NCBI GenBank assembly: GCA_963722555.1
Contig: CAVRNQ010000007.1
Coordinates: forward strand, 1,860,001 to 1,924,000
DNA: 64,000 nt
Reading direction: 5' to 3'
Origin: Bog-366 sp963722555
GTDB taxonomy: Bacteria > Acidobacteriota > Terriglobia > UBA7540
Part shown: positions 54,413 to 63,682 of the stretch, one piece after another
How the letters are laid out: each line of letters opens with the position of its first letter
Numbering within the stretch: the stretch's first letter is position 1
Position numbers and translations under genes: made by a program
Notes under the pieces: generated by a model
The model's input: the letters and a program-made list of their open reading frames with translations, nothing else
What the model was told of the DNA's origin: nothing
Databases searched by the model: none

Positions 54413-55600
54413 ATGTCATCCTTGACTCACCTGGAGTGTGCGCGCTGCGGCAAGCATTTCGCAGCGGGGCAAACCCATAACCTATGCGACTGCGGCTCGC
54501 CTCTCCTGGCGCGCTACGACCTGCGCCGGGCTTCGCCGAAACTCGAACCGCGACAACTGCAATCTCGCGCGCGGGACTTGTGGCGATATCGCGAAGTTCT
54601 CCCGGTCACGCAGGACGCTTCGATCGTTTCGCTCGGCGAGGGCTTTACCCCGCTTCTGCACGCCCGCCGCCTGGGGGACAAGCTCGGGCTGCCCAATCTG
54701 TACCTCAAAGACGAAGCGCAGAATCCCACGGGCTCCTTCAAAGCGCGCGGCATGGCGGTGGCGGTGAGCGTGGCGCAGGAACTTGGAATCCGGCGTCTGG
54801 CAGTTCCCTCGGCAGGGAACGCTGGTGGAGCGCTGGCGGCTTACGCGGCCAAAGCAGGGATGGAAGCCGCAATTTTCATGCCGGAAGACACGCCGCTGGT
54901 CATTCGTCTGGAATGCACGCTGCACGGCGCGAAGGTCACCCTGGTCTCCGGTAGCATCAAGGATTGTGGACGGGTGATGCGCGAGCGACTGAAGGGTGGA
55001 GACTGGTTCGATGTCTCGACGCTGCGCGAACCCTATCGCCTCGAAGGGAAGAAGACCATGGCGTATGAGGTCTTCGAGCAACTGGGCGGCCGCTTGCCGG
55101 ACGCCATGATTTATCCCACGGGCGGCGGCACCGGACTGATCGGCATGTGGAAGGCTTTTGGCGAGATGCAGGAACTGGGATGGATCGCCGAGCGTCGGCC
55201 GCGCATGTTCGCTGTCCAGGCGCAAGGTTGCGCTCCGATGGTGCGCGCCTTTGCGGGTGAGTCCGAACAAGCGGCCGAGTGGGTGAATCCGCAGACGCTT
55301 GCTTCCGGCTTGCGCGTGCCGGCGGCGATCGGGGATTTCCTGATCCTGCGCGCCCTCCGCCAGAGCCGAGGCGCCGCGCTGGCGGTCTCCGATGGCGAGA
55401 TGTTGGCCGCCGTGCGCGAGATTGCCGAGACCGAAGGGATCCTCACCTCGCCGGAAGGCGGAGCAACCCTGGCCGGGCTGAAGAAGCTGCTGGCGGACGG
55501 CTTCCTCGCCGGACATGAATCGGTTGTGCTTTTCCTGACGGCGACCGGGTATAAGTACTTTGAGGCGCTTGAGACGCTGGCCTCGGAGCGGGGCAATTAG
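54413..55600 (+). CDS. thrC: Threonine synthase
   Basis: 395 residues. A PLP enzyme converting O-phosphohomoserine to threonine. An N-terminal zinc-ribbon-like segment (LECARCGKHF, LCDCGSPL) precedes the PLP domain. The Schiff-base Lys is in NPTGSFKARG and the phosphate-binding loop in YPTGGGTGLIG. This is the short, zinc-ribbon type of threonine synthase. Followed after six bases by the AlaX-type gene. Confidence 0.93.
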   Translation: MSSLTHLECARCGKHFAAGQTHNLCDCGSPLLARYDLRRASPKLEPRQLQSRARDLWRYREVLPVTQDASIVSLGEGFTPLLHARRLGDKLGLPNLYLKDEAQNPTGSFKARGMAVAVSVAQELGIRRLAVPSAGNAGGALAAYAAKAGMEAAIFMPEDTPLVIRLECTLHGAKVTLVSGSIKDCGRVMRERLKGGDWFDVSTLREPYRLEGKKTMAYEVFEQLGGRLPDAMIYPTGGGTGLIGMWKAFGEMQELGWIAERRPRMFAVQAQGCAPMVRAFAGESEQAAEWVNPQTLASGLRVPAAIGDFLILRALRQSRGAALAVSDGEMLAAVREIAETEGILTSPEGGATLAGLKKLLADGFLAGHESVVLFLTATGYKYFEALETLASERGN

Positions 55601-55606
55601 ACTTTC

Positions 55607-56806
55607 ATGGCAATCACCGAACGGCTTTACTACGCGGACTGTTATTTGCGGGAATTCCAGGCGCGCGTGATCAGGACAAGCTCTGAGGCGGGAGGCGTAC
55701 GCGTTTTTCTGGACCGCACCGCGTTCTATCCGGAATCGGGTGGTCAGCCCGCTGACCAGGGGACGCTGGCAGGTATCGCAGTGCTTGACGTCGTGGAGGA
55801 GGGCGAGGAAGTTGCGCACGTGCTCACCGAGAGTCCCTCGACTGAGGTTGTGCAAGGGATCATCGACTGGCGCCGGCGATTTGACCATATGCAGCAGCAC
55901 ACAGGGCAGCACGTGCTCTCCGCCGCCTTTGAAAAGGCGGGAGGGTATAAGACCGTCTCCTTCCACCTGGGCACAGAGACCTCTACGATTGATCTTGATT
56001 CTGACCGTGTGGGCGCAAAGCAAATCGAAGAAACTGAGGAGCTGGCGAATGAAATCGTCTTCGAAAACCGGCCCGTGCAGATTTCCTTCCGACCCTCAGC
56101 GGAAGCGAATCAGATGGATTTGCGTAAACCGGCCTTTCGTGAGGGCGACATCCGGGTGGTGGAGGTCGAGGGATTCGACCTTTCCGCCTGCGGGGGGACG
56201 CATGTCATCCAGACGGGCGCCATCGGGCTGATCAGTATCCGAAGGGTGGACACCTCGAAGGGCCTGACACGCGTCGCCTTCGTGTGCGGGGGCCGCGCTC
56301 TGCGCCGGGCTCGGCGGGACTTCGCGATCCTCACTGAAGCGGCGCGCCAATTCTCAACCGGGCTGGAGAATGTCCCGGAACTGATTGCCAAGCAGGCGCA
56401 GGAACTGCGGGACGCGGAACGGTTGCGCAACAAATTGCTGGAGGATTTGGTGGAGCTTGAAGCCCTCGAGTTGTGGCGGAGTGCGCCGGAAAGGAACGGG
56501 TCGCGCGTGGTTCGACGCCTTTTCGCCGCGGAAGATGGGAAGAAGGCCAAGATGCTGGCCCACGCCGTGGCCAAGCACCCTTCCGCGATCGCCTTGCTTG
56601 GCGTCAGGGGCAAACCCGCGGGCTTGTTCTTCGCGCAGTCACCAGGCGGAAAGCCGAATTTGGCCGAACTCCTGAAGCAAACCCTGGCGAAATTCGGAGG
56701 CAAAGGCGGCGGGGCGCATGATTTCGCCCAAGGTGGTGGATTGCGCGAGGACCAACTGGAGGAAGCCTTGGATTTTGCAGAGTCGCTACTGAGGGTAGTG
56801 CCCTAA
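55607..56806 (+). CDS. AlaX-type alanyl-tRNA editing protein with DHHA1 domain
   Basis: 399 residues. It has the AlaRS editing domain without the catalytic half: an N-terminal beta-barrel (TAFYPESGGQPADQGTL), zinc-binding HTGQHVLSA, CGGTHV, and a C-terminal DHHA1 domain (GGKGGGAHDFAQGGG). Such proteins hydrolyse mischarged Ser- or Gly-tRNA-Ala. It is directly behind thrC and 200 bases before tRNA-Ala(CGC). The frame is intact with no sign of a full AlaRS. Confidence 0.92.
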   Translation: MAITERLYYADCYLREFQARVIRTSSEAGGVRVFLDRTAFYPESGGQPADQGTLAGIAVLDVVEEGEEVAHVLTESPSTEVVQGIIDWRRRFDHMQQHTGQHVLSAAFEKAGGYKTVSFHLGTETSTIDLDSDRVGAKQIEETEELANEIVFENRPVQISFRPSAEANQMDLRKPAFREGDIRVVEVEGFDLSACGGTHVIQTGAIGLISIRRVDTSKGLTRVAFVCGGRALRRARRDFAILTEAARQFSTGLENVPELIAKQAQELRDAERLRNKLLEDLVELEALELWRSAPERNGSRVVRRLFAAEDGKKAKMLAHAVAKHPSAIALLGVRGKPAGLFFAQSPGGKPNLAELLKQTLAKFGGKGGGAHDFAQGGGLREDQLEEALDFAESLLRVVP

Positions 56807-56826
56807 TCCCGCCACTGCGTTCGCGT

Positions 56827-56939
56827 TGTCATGCTGAGCCCTTTGCTGTCATCCTGAGTCCTTCGCTGTCATCCTGAGCGAAGCGAAGGATCTCGCCCTG
56901 CCGGGATTCTCTGGTCGCGGCGCTCCCTCAGAATGACGG
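56827..56939. repeat. Long palindromic repeat, copy F (partial)
   Basis: Three tandem GCTGTCATCCTGAG-type units then a degenerate inverse ending CCCTCAGAATGACGG. The outer arms are missing. Confidence 0.7.
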
Positions 56940-56951
56940 CGGTCAGGAAGG

Positions 56952-56981
56952 TTGGCGGGTTCGCGCTGGTCATGTTATATT
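56952..56981 (+). promoter_or_regulatory. Promoter of tRNA-Ala
   Basis: TTGGCG (56952-56957), an 18-base spacer, and TATATT (56976-56981). Start expected about 16 bases before the tRNA. Confidence 0.5.
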
Positions 56982-57003
56982 TCCAGAAGGTCATTCATAG
57001 TAT

Positions 57004-57079
57004 GGGCGCGTAGCTCAGTTGGGAGAGCGCGGCGTTCGCAACGCTGAGGTCGAGGGTTCGAATCCCTTCGCGTCCACCA
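57004..57079 (+). tRNA. tRNA-Ala (CGC)
   Basis: 76-base cloverleaf with encoded CCA. Anticodon loop TTCGCAA. The acceptor stem contains the G3-U70 wobble pair that identifies alanine tRNAs. Reads codon GCG. Confidence 0.97.
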
Positions 57080-57184
57080 AAATCCCTCATTGCCTTCTCC
57101 TTGCTTGTATAATCCAAGGTTGCGAGCCCACGGGGCGCCCTGCTAGGACGCAGCTTGACCCGGTGAACTGGGCGCGAGGTCTGC

Positions 57185-57493
57185 ATGCAATGCCCCAAGT
57201 GTAAGCAGGAGAATGCGGAGACGGTTCCATACTGCGTGCGCTGCCACGCGCCACTGCAGTACATCTGTCCGGCGTGCAAACACGTGCAATCGCAGGGCGG
57301 CAGTTGCGAGAAATGCGGAGTCGATTTTGCCAAATATGCAGCGATGCTGGTTTTTCGCGCCCAGAGTGAAATCGGTGCTCAGCGTGAGCATACCAGGGCA
57401 CGCACCGCGGTGTGGCGGCAGGTACTGCTTCTTCCCCTTACCGGTGGACTCTCACTTGTGAAGTTTCTGCTGGGCAAGCTGCGGGGCCGCTAA
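57185..57493 (+). CDS. Zinc-ribbon membrane protein of unknown function
   Basis: 102 residues. Two zinc ribbons: CPKCKQENAETVPYCVRCHA and CPACKHVQSQGGSCEKCG. The C-terminal third has a hydrophobic segment (QVLLLPLTGGLSLVKFLLGK). Reminiscent of small zinc-ribbon regulators, but no specific function can be given. A TATAAT at 57108-57113 may be its -10. Confidence 0.75.
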   Translation: MQCPKCKQENAETVPYCVRCHAPLQYICPACKHVQSQGGSCEKCGVDFAKYAAMLVFRAQSEIGAQREHTRARTAVWRQVLLLPLTGGLSLVKFLLGKLRGR

Positions 57494-57532
57494 GCCACTT
57501 CATCCTGGAGTCGGCCGAACCCGGACTAACCC

Positions 57533-58195
57533 GGATTTCTCACCAGGGAATTGGAAGGGCGGGGCTTTAGAGGCTGCGGGAAAACGCTCCGATGCTGTCA
57601 TCCTGAGCGAAGCGAAGGACCCCTGTATTTGAATTTTCAAGCAAATGCAGAGGTTCTTCGCTTCGCTCTCCAGAAACTCGATGAATTACTCACTTCAATT
57701 GAACAAGTTAGGCCGAGCGGGCGGGAAGGCTTTTTACCTGCCTTTTGCGCCCCAGAACCTCCTCGGCACGGTCCATCCTTGATCCCCGCAGGGGATCGAT
57801 ACAGTAGCCGGGGGCAACGCCCCCGGAAAACGTCCCCCCAACCAACTCCGACCCTGCAAGGGTCGAATCCGGGTGGCATCACGCCGGTCATGCCTCCCGC
57901 GGCCCAGGGCAATGCGACCCCTTCAGGGTCGGGGAACGAGCGTGGCGCTTTCCGGGGGCGTTGCCCCCGGCTACTATCTTGTGCCCCTGCGGGGCACGAA
58001 AAACCTACCCTTCGGTCGTAGCTTGCCGAGCCTCGACTCCTCCAGCTTGCCACAGAACACCCGTTTCTGACATCACCGATAGCCGCCCTTCGGCTATCCA
58101 TGCTCAGAATGACAGCGCCTACCAGGTTTTCCGCAGCCTGTAAAGCCCCGCCCTTCCGGCAGCGCCCCAATGCGTTCCAGCGTGGTGAGAAATTC
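57533..58195. repeat. Long palindromic repeat, copy G, with the nested GC repeat inserted
   Basis: Outer arms GGATTTCTCACC (57533) and GGTGAGAAATTC (58195), inner arms AGGCTGCGGGAAAACGCTCC (57571) and GGTTTTCCGCAGCCTG (58140). The centre is enlarged by the nested GC repeat at 57781-57998. It lies between convergent genes. No gene in 57494-58224. Confidence 0.85.
57781..57998. repeat. Nested GC-rich palindromic repeat, copy 2
   Basis: Starts with the GATCCCCGCAGGGGATC hairpin and ends with GTGCCCCTGCGGGGCAC. The core (GACCCTGCAAGGGTC through CGACCCCTTCAGGGTCG) has the same orientation as in copy 1, but the end hairpins are swapped. Confidence 0.85.
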
Positions 58196-58224
58196 GGACC
58201 CAGACCTCGGCGCACCGGCGCTCG

Positions 58225-59841
58225 CTATTTCTGTTGCTTACTCGCGATATAGCGCTTGGCCTTTGCCAGGAGCTCCTTGGCCTGCGGCATATCCTCCAGG
58301 GCTTTCAGCACAAGCGGATCGTTCTCGATGCCGATCTTATTGGCCTCGTTCTCGCCGAAGATCGACTCCACGAGTTGGAAGCGGATGCGAGTCTTGACGA
58401 ATTCGAGGTTATCTTTCAGGTCGTGGTCGGAGAACGTGATCTTCTCCTTGGCCAGGAACTGCTTGAATTCATCCAGAACATCGTCATTTACCTGGAAGTC
58501 CTTGGGGATGGTCTTGTGGGTTCCCAGATAGTATTTGCCGAAGTTAAAGAACGCGCTATGCTGGAGCAGCATTTCCTGGGCTGGCGTCAAGGTGGGGTCT
58601 GGAACGGGCACGTCCGGCGTAATCCCGCCTCCCCCGTAAACTTCCCGGCCGCCGTCGGTGAGGCGGACCTCGGCATGGTTTTTCGAGGTGTGCTCCGGGT
58701 GATAGTAATAGTCGTAGAGAGAAACGTTGGTGTATTCGCGCTGGATCAATCGTCCGCTGGGCGTGTAATAGCGCGCTGTGGTTAGCGCCAGTCCGGTGTG
58801 TTCACTCAGGGGATACACGGTCTGGACCAGGCCTTTGCCGAAGCTCGGCTCGCCCATCACCAATGCCCGGTCATGGTCCTGCAGCGCCCCGGTGACGATT
58901 TCTGCGGCGCTTGCCGACATCCGGTTAATGAGGACGACGATGGCGTATTCATTGCCATCATCGCCCTTCATGGCGGAATAGCGTTTCTCCTGGGAATGCC
59001 TTCCGTAGTGGTAAACGATAAGCTGGCCTTTCTCCAGGAAGTGGTCGGAGACTTCCACGGCCTCTTGCAGCAACCCGCCGGGATTGCCCCGCAGGTCAAG
59101 AACCAGCCCTTGCAGGTTCTTTTCATTGAGCTTTTTCAGCGCCTCGCTGAGCTCGTCGTTAGTATTCTCGTTGAATTTGCTGAGGCGCATATAGCCAATG
59201 CCGGGCCGAATGAGGAATGTGTCATCCACACTCCGCTGAGAAATCTCATCGCGAGTGATGTCGAATTCCAGCGCTTGATCATATCCCTCGCGGCTGATCG
59301 TGACATGAACTTGCGTACCCTTGGGACCCTTAAGCATGGTGGCCACTTGCTCGGTGCCCAAGCCCTCGGTGGGTTTGCCATCCACCTTGGCCACAATGTC
59401 GCCCGGGCGCAAGCCGGCGCGGAAGGCAGGTGACCCGGGTATAGGCGCCAGGACCACGGTCACGAGCTTGCCCATCTTGCCGGGACGGGCTATGATCGAC
59501 ATGCCCACGCCGTAGTACTTACCTTCCTGGTCTTCACGCAGCTTCTCGAAGGCACGCGGGTCGAAGAAATTCGAATGCGGGTCAAGGGTGCGGAGCGCGC
59601 CAGGAATCGCGCCCACATTGCTGGTGGCCGAACCGTAAATGGCCTGGTCGGGGTCAACGGGGTCAGCGTAATTCTTTTCGACCACATCGAGGACGCGGGT
59701 GAATTCGTTCAAACTGGCTTTGACATCGCTGTCATCACTTCCCGTCGTGGCCTCAACCCGCCGCCCGTAGATCCCCCCCAGGAGCGCGCCCAGAAGAATC
59801 GTGGACAAGATAAACCAGACCGCCCGGCGTGCTTGTTTCAT
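58225..59841 (-). CDS. Carboxyl-terminal processing protease, S41 family (CtpA-like)
   Basis: 538 residues from ATG 59841. Signal-anchor helix AVWFILSTILLGALLGGIY, PDZ domain (about residues 110-195: APIPGSPAFRAGLRPGDIVA), then the S41 fold with catalytic Ser in RMSASAAEIVTGAL and Lys in PSFGKGLVQT. A C-terminal extension of about 110 residues follows. Periplasmic, processing protein C-termini. GAGGAG lies upstream. Confidence 0.93.
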   Translation of the reverse strand: MKQARRAVWFILSTILLGALLGGIYGRRVEATTGSDDSDVKASLNEFTRVLDVVEKNYADPVDPDQAIYGSATSNVGAIPGALRTLDPHSNFFDPRAFEKLREDQEGKYYGVGMSIIARPGKMGKLVTVVLAPIPGSPAFRAGLRPGDIVAKVDGKPTEGLGTEQVATMLKGPKGTQVHVTISREGYDQALEFDITRDEISQRSVDDTFLIRPGIGYMRLSKFNENTNDELSEALKKLNEKNLQGLVLDLRGNPGGLLQEAVEVSDHFLEKGQLIVYHYGRHSQEKRYSAMKGDDGNEYAIVVLINRMSASAAEIVTGALQDHDRALVMGEPSFGKGLVQTVYPLSEHTGLALTTARYYTPSGRLIQREYTNVSLYDYYYHPEHTSKNHAEVRLTDGGREVYGGGGITPDVPVPDPTLTPAQEMLLQHSAFFNFGKYYLGTHKTIPKDFQVNDDVLDEFKQFLAKEKITFSDHDLKDNLEFVKTRIRFQLVESIFGENEANKIGIENDPLVLKALEDMPQAKELLAKAKRYIASKQQK

Positions 59842-59870
59842 CTGTTTGCAGCTCCTCACCCTGCTGACTA

Positions 59871-59899
59871 AGTATAACATGGGGCAGCGAGGCCGAGAA
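59871..59899 (-). promoter_or_regulatory. Possible promoter of the ctpA-like gene
   Basis: On the minus strand, TATACT with a 17-base spacer from TTCTCG. The -35 match is weak. Confidence 0.4.
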
Positions 59900-59981
59900 G
59901 CCACGCGAACCCCCACCCCCTTGGGTGTGATGCCGAATGTGGGCCGAGGGTTCGATGCAGTGAGCAGAGGGATCTTGGCGC

Positions 59982-60475
59982 GGATTTCTCACCACGCTTG
60001 AACGCATTGGGGGGTTGGCGGAAGGGGGGGGGCTAAACAGGCTGCGGATAAACGCCCCGATGCTGTCATCCTGAGCGAAGCGAAGGACCCCTGTATTTGA
60101 ATTTTCAACCAAATACAGAGGTCCTTCCTTCGTTTCACTCAGGACCGGCTTCGCCTCCTCAGGATGACAGTGTGAGGGGTCCTTCGCTTCGCTCTGCAGA
60201 AACTCGACGCGTAAGTCAATTCGATTCACCATCGCGACACTGTCATCCTGAGTCCCGGTTCTTTCGGGACGAAGGATCTGCATTTGTCTTTGTTACTGAA
60301 AACCCATGCAGATCCTTCGCTTCGCTCAGGATGACAGCAAGGGGCATTGGTTCTCCTTGTCGAGTTTCTGCCCATCATGGGCAGCCGAAAGGCTGTCAAC
60401 GCTCAGGATGACAGCATCGGGGCGTTTATCCGCAGCCTGTTTAGCCCCGCCCTTCCAATCCCGTGGTGAGAAATC
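59982..60475. repeat. Long palindromic repeat, copy H (compound)
   Basis: Outer arms GGATTTCTCACCACGC and GTGGTGAGAAATCC, inner arms AGGCTGCGGATAAACGCC and GGCGTTTATCCGCAGCCT. The interior contains several direct and inverted core units, so it is a duplicated or rearranged copy. Confidence 0.85.
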
Positions 60476-60511
60476 CGGGTTAGCCCGACGGAGCGTGCCT
60501 GTGCGTATACC

Positions 60512-60540
60512 TTGACAACCTTACGGGGCTCCCCTATCAT
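60512..60540 (+). promoter_or_regulatory. Sigma-70 promoter of the tat operon
   Basis: TTGACA (60512-60517), a 17-base spacer, and TATCAT (60535-60540), a near-consensus promoter about 11 bases before the tatA TTG start. Confidence 0.8.
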
Positions 60541-60557
60541 CCCAAGAGAGGCTGAAA

Positions 60558-60821
60558 TTGTTTAGCGGCGGGTTTTTCGAAATCGGATTCATTTTATTCA
60601 TTGCCTTTCTCCTTTTCGGTCCCAAGAAGCTTCCCGAAATCGCTCGGACACTGGGCAAGGGTTTGGGAGAGTTGCGCCGCGCGTCAAATGAACTGAAGAA
60701 TTCGCTGGAAGAGGAAATCAAGAATTTGGACCGCTACCAGGACAGCGCGCCCAATTCAACCCCCACGTATGGCCACCACGACCCAGAACCCACCCCCGAA
60801 GAACCCGGACCCCAATCCTGA
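60558..60821 (+). CDS. tatA: Twin-arginine translocase TatA/TatB-family subunit
   Basis: 87 residues from TTG with GAGAGG upstream. N-terminal membrane helix GFFEIGFILFIAFLLF, then the FGPKKLPEIARTLGKGLGEL amphipathic helix typical of TatA/TatB. The acidic Pro-rich tail overlaps tatC by 53 bases if the longer tatC start is used. No separate tatB is present, so it may serve both roles. Confidence 0.92.
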   Translation: MFSGGFFEIGFILFIAFLLFGPKKLPEIARTLGKGLGELRRASNELKNSLEEEIKNLDRYQDSAPNSTPTYGHHDPEPTPEEPGPQS

Positions 60822-61590
60822 GGAAGAGCCGCTCAGTGGCAAGCAGATGTCGTTCCTCGAGCACCTCGAGGAACTGCGCCAACGCCTGATTCGGTCTGTG
60901 CTGGCGATCGTGGTGGGGTTCGGAATTTGTTTCTACTTCTCCGACAAGATTTACGGGTATCTGGCGCGTCCGCTTACCGACACGCTGCACGCGCTGCACA
61001 TGGCGGATAAGCTCGTTTACACCAATCCCACCGATCCCTTCAATCTCTACATCAAACTCTCGATTGTGGCGGGGCTTTTTCTTTCTTCACCTTTCATCCT
61101 GTGGCAGGTATGGCTGTTTATATCTCCGGGATTGTATCGACATGAGAAGCGTTACGTGTGGCCCTTTGTGATTCTCACCAGCAGTCTATTCATGTCCGGG
61201 GGCCTCTTTGCTTACAAGATGGCCTTCCCGGCCGCGCTGCGATTTCTGGTGGTGTTCGGCAAGCAATTCCAGCCGATGATCAGCATCAACGAATACTGGA
61301 ACCTCGCGCTGACGATCATTGTGGGCGTCGGCTTGGTGTTTGAACTCCCCGTCATCATCCTGCTTCTCTCGATCTTTGGCATCGTCACACCGCGATTCCT
61401 CATTCGCAATATTCGTTATGCCATCCTGATTACCGCCGTCGTGGCGGCCGCCATTGCCCCTACCCCCGATTGGACAACCCTGTTCATGTTCTGGATTCCG
61501 ATGGTGGGGCTCTACATCTTTAGCATTGGACTTTCCTGGCTGGTTTATTTCCGCAAGAGACGGAAGCAGAAGCGTGAGCTACAGGCGTAG
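60769..61590 (+). CDS. tatC: Sec-independent translocase subunit TatC
   Basis: Up to 273 residues, six transmembrane helices. SFLEHLEELRQRLIRS, the conserved first loop, and YRHEKRYVWPFVILTSSLFM are family marks. An alternative start at ATG 60847 would remove the overlap with tatA and begin directly with SFLEHLEEL. TatC recognises the twin-arginine signal. Its end overlaps the next gene by 17 bases. Confidence 0.95.
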   Translation: MATTTQNPPPKNPDPNPEEEPLSGKQMSFLEHLEELRQRLIRSVLAIVVGFGICFYFSDKIYGYLARPLTDTLHALHMADKLVYTNPTDPFNLYIKLSIVAGLFLSSPFILWQVWLFISPGLYRHEKRYVWPFVILTSSLFMSGGLFAYKMAFPAALRFLVVFGKQFQPMISINEYWNLALTIIVGVGLVFELPVIILLLSIFGIVTPRFLIRNIRYAILITAVVAAAIAPTPDWTTLFMFWIPMVGLYIFSIGLSWLVYFRKRRKQKRELQA

Positions 61591-62497
61591 TGGGAAACAG
61601 GTCCTGTGCCTGATTACTGCCGTGGTAGGGCTCGCGACGACGGGGAGGCTCTGGGCCGCGGAGAGCCTGGCCTTCAACGGCGCCCGCGCGTTTGAGGATT
61701 TGAAACGCCTGGTGGCCTTTGGCCCCCGGCCGGCGGGTTCGCCGGCTCTCGCGGAGTCGCGACGCTGGATCGTCCAGCAGCTCAAGCAGGCGGGAGCGCA
61801 AGTCGAAGAGGATACCTTCACCGCCTCGACCCCTGCCGGTAGCCTGCCCATGACCAACCTCATTGCCAAGTTCCCGGGCGCGCTTTCCAAAGTGGTGATG
61901 GTGGCCGGCCATTACGACACGAAGCGCTACGAGGGCTTTCGTTTTGTCGGCGCAAATGACGGTGGCTCCAGTGCGGCGCTACTGCTGGAGTTGGCACGCG
62001 TTTTGGGCGGGCGCAAGAATGCTCTCACCGTCTGGCTGGTTTTCTTTGATGGGGAAGAGGCCGTGCAGGAGTGGACCGCCACCGACAGCCTTTACGGCAG
62101 CCGCCACCTTGTGCAGAAGCTCGCTTCGAGTGGGGACTTGGCGCGCATCCAGGCCATGCTGCTGGTGGACATGATCGGAGATGCCGACCTGGATATCCAT
62201 CGCGAGTACAGTTCTACGTCTTGGTTGATGGATACTGTCTTCAGCGTCGCCCGCCGCCTGGGATACGCGAAATACTTTCCAGACACGCCGATGGCTGTCG
62301 AGGACGATCACATTCCGTTCGTGAACGCCGGGGTTGCCGCGGCAGATCTGATTGACCTGGACTACGGGCCTCAAAATAGTTATTGGCATTCGGATAAGGA
62401 CATCCCCGACCATTGCAGTCCCCTGAGCTTGACGATTGTCGGCCGCGTGGTGCTGGTAACCCTCGCCGAGGTTGAGAAGTCCGCGCACGTGAAGTAG
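61574..62497 (+). CDS. Exported glutaminyl-peptide cyclotransferase-like M28 enzyme
   Basis: 307 residues from GTG 61574 with a Sec signal peptide (VLCLITAVVGLATTGRLWA). The M28 fold has ligands in VGANDGGSSAALLLELARVL, FFDGEEAVQEW and YWHSDKD. The block DGEEA...TDSLYGSRHL and VEDDHIPFVNAGV match type II (animal-like) glutaminyl cyclases rather than typical aminopeptidases. It may cyclise N-terminal Gln of exported proteins. Overlap with tatC implies joint expression. Confidence 0.82.
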   Translation: MSYRRSGKQVLCLITAVVGLATTGRLWAAESLAFNGARAFEDLKRLVAFGPRPAGSPALAESRRWIVQQLKQAGAQVEEDTFTASTPAGSLPMTNLIAKFPGALSKVVMVAGHYDTKRYEGFRFVGANDGGSSAALLLELARVLGGRKNALTVWLVFFDGEEAVQEWTATDSLYGSRHLVQKLASSGDLARIQAMLLVDMIGDADLDIHREYSSTSWLMDTVFSVARRLGYAKYFPDTPMAVEDDHIPFVNAGVAAADLIDLDYGPQNSYWHSDKDIPDHCSPLSLTIVGRVVLVTLAEVEKSAHVK

Positions 62498-62541
62498 CAT
62501 TCCCTCCTGACCAATCGCCCGCTCCCATTACGGGACGAGAA

Positions 62542-63462
62542 ATGATGAACGGATTTTTGCCCTGGTTACTCTTCAACGTTTTCGTTCTCGCGCTGCTGGC
62601 GTTGGACCTCGGGGTTTTCAATCGACGGCCGCACCTCGTCACCTCCCGTGAAGCCGGCTGGTGGAGCGCGTTCTGGGTGGCTCTCTCGCTGGTGTTCAAT
62701 CTGGGCATTTTCCTCTGGTACGGCCCGGAGAGTGCTTTGCAGTTCTTCACCAGCTACCTGCTGGAGAAATCGCTCTCCGCCGACAACATCTTCATTTTCG
62801 CCGTGATATTCGGGAGCATGGGCGTGCTCGCCGAGTACCAGCATCGGGTCCTTTTCTGGGGTGTGCTCGGGGCGATGATCATGCGCGGGAGCTTCATCCT
62901 GGCCGGGACCGAGCTAGTGCGGCATTCCCATGCGGTGCTTTACGTGTTTGCGGCCTTCCTTTTGTTCACGGGCGTGCGACTACTGCTTTCGAAGGAGAGG
63001 AAATATGATCCCGGGCGGAGTGCGGCCCTTCGCCTGGCACGGAAGTTATTCCCCATTTCTGACCATGATGAAGGCGGGCACTTCTTCACACGATCTGACG
63101 GCAGGCTCCTGGCAACCCCGCTTTTCCTGGTTCTGATCATGATCGAAGTTGTGGACATCGCTTTCGCCGTCGATTCCATCCCCGCCATCTTCGCGGTCAC
63201 GCAGAATGCCTTCATTATTTATTCCTCCAACATTCTCGCTATCCTGGGTCTGCGGTCTTTGTATTTTCTGCTGGCCCGGGCCATCACTCGATTCCGTTAT
63301 CTGCACCGCGGGTTGGCGATGATCTTGATCTTTATTGGGGCCAAGATGCTCCTGGCCTATTGGGTGCGCGTGCCCACGGGTATTGCACTGCTGGGGATTC
63401 TCGTCATCCTGGGAACCTCCATTCTGGCGTCGCTCCGGGCGGGGCGGAAAGAGAATGCCTGA
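62542..63462 (+). CDS. TerC/Alx-family membrane protein
   Basis: 306 residues with eight to nine hydrophobic helices. The TerC core ALDLGVFNRR, SLSADNIFIFAVIF and VDIAFAVDSIPAIFAV is intact, including the two Asp-rich membrane motifs. Members move Mn or act in metal homeostasis and protein secretion. No manganese riboswitch could be seen upstream. Likely last gene after the tat set. Confidence 0.92.
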   Translation: MMNGFLPWLLFNVFVLALLALDLGVFNRRPHLVTSREAGWWSAFWVALSLVFNLGIFLWYGPESALQFFTSYLLEKSLSADNIFIFAVIFGSMGVLAEYQHRVLFWGVLGAMIMRGSFILAGTELVRHSHAVLYVFAAFLLFTGVRLLLSKERKYDPGRSAALRLARKLFPISDHDEGGHFFTRSDGRLLATPLFLVLIMIEVVDIAFAVDSIPAIFAVTQNAFIIYSSNILAILGLRSLYFLLARAITRFRYLHRGLAMILIFIGAKMLLAYWVRVPTGIALLGILVILGTSILASLRAGRKENA

Positions 63463-63465
63463 ATC

Positions 63466-63620
63466 AGGCTGCGGAAAAACCGTTCACACTGTCATCCTGA
63501 GGAGGCGAAGCCGGTCCTGAGTGAAACGAAGGAAGGATCTCTGTATTTGCCTCAAAACTCAAATGCAGAGGTTCTTCGCTTCGCTCAGAATGACAGCGCC
63601 TACGAGTTCTTCCGCAGCCT
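63466..63620. repeat. Long palindromic repeat, copy I
   Basis: AGGCTGCGGAAAAACCGTTC opens, TTCTTCCGCAGCCT closes, with TTGCCTCAAAACTCAAATGC around the loop. Lies between convergent terC and nadB. Confidence 0.85.
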
Positions 63621-63682
63621 GTGAATGGTCCTGGGCGAGCCTCTTGGAGTTGGGTGAGGGGGCGGGCCGATCCTTCAGCCTT

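Noticed and set aside
54482..56023. 513-residue minus-strand frame
   Set aside because: Antisense shadow of thrC and the AlaX gene.
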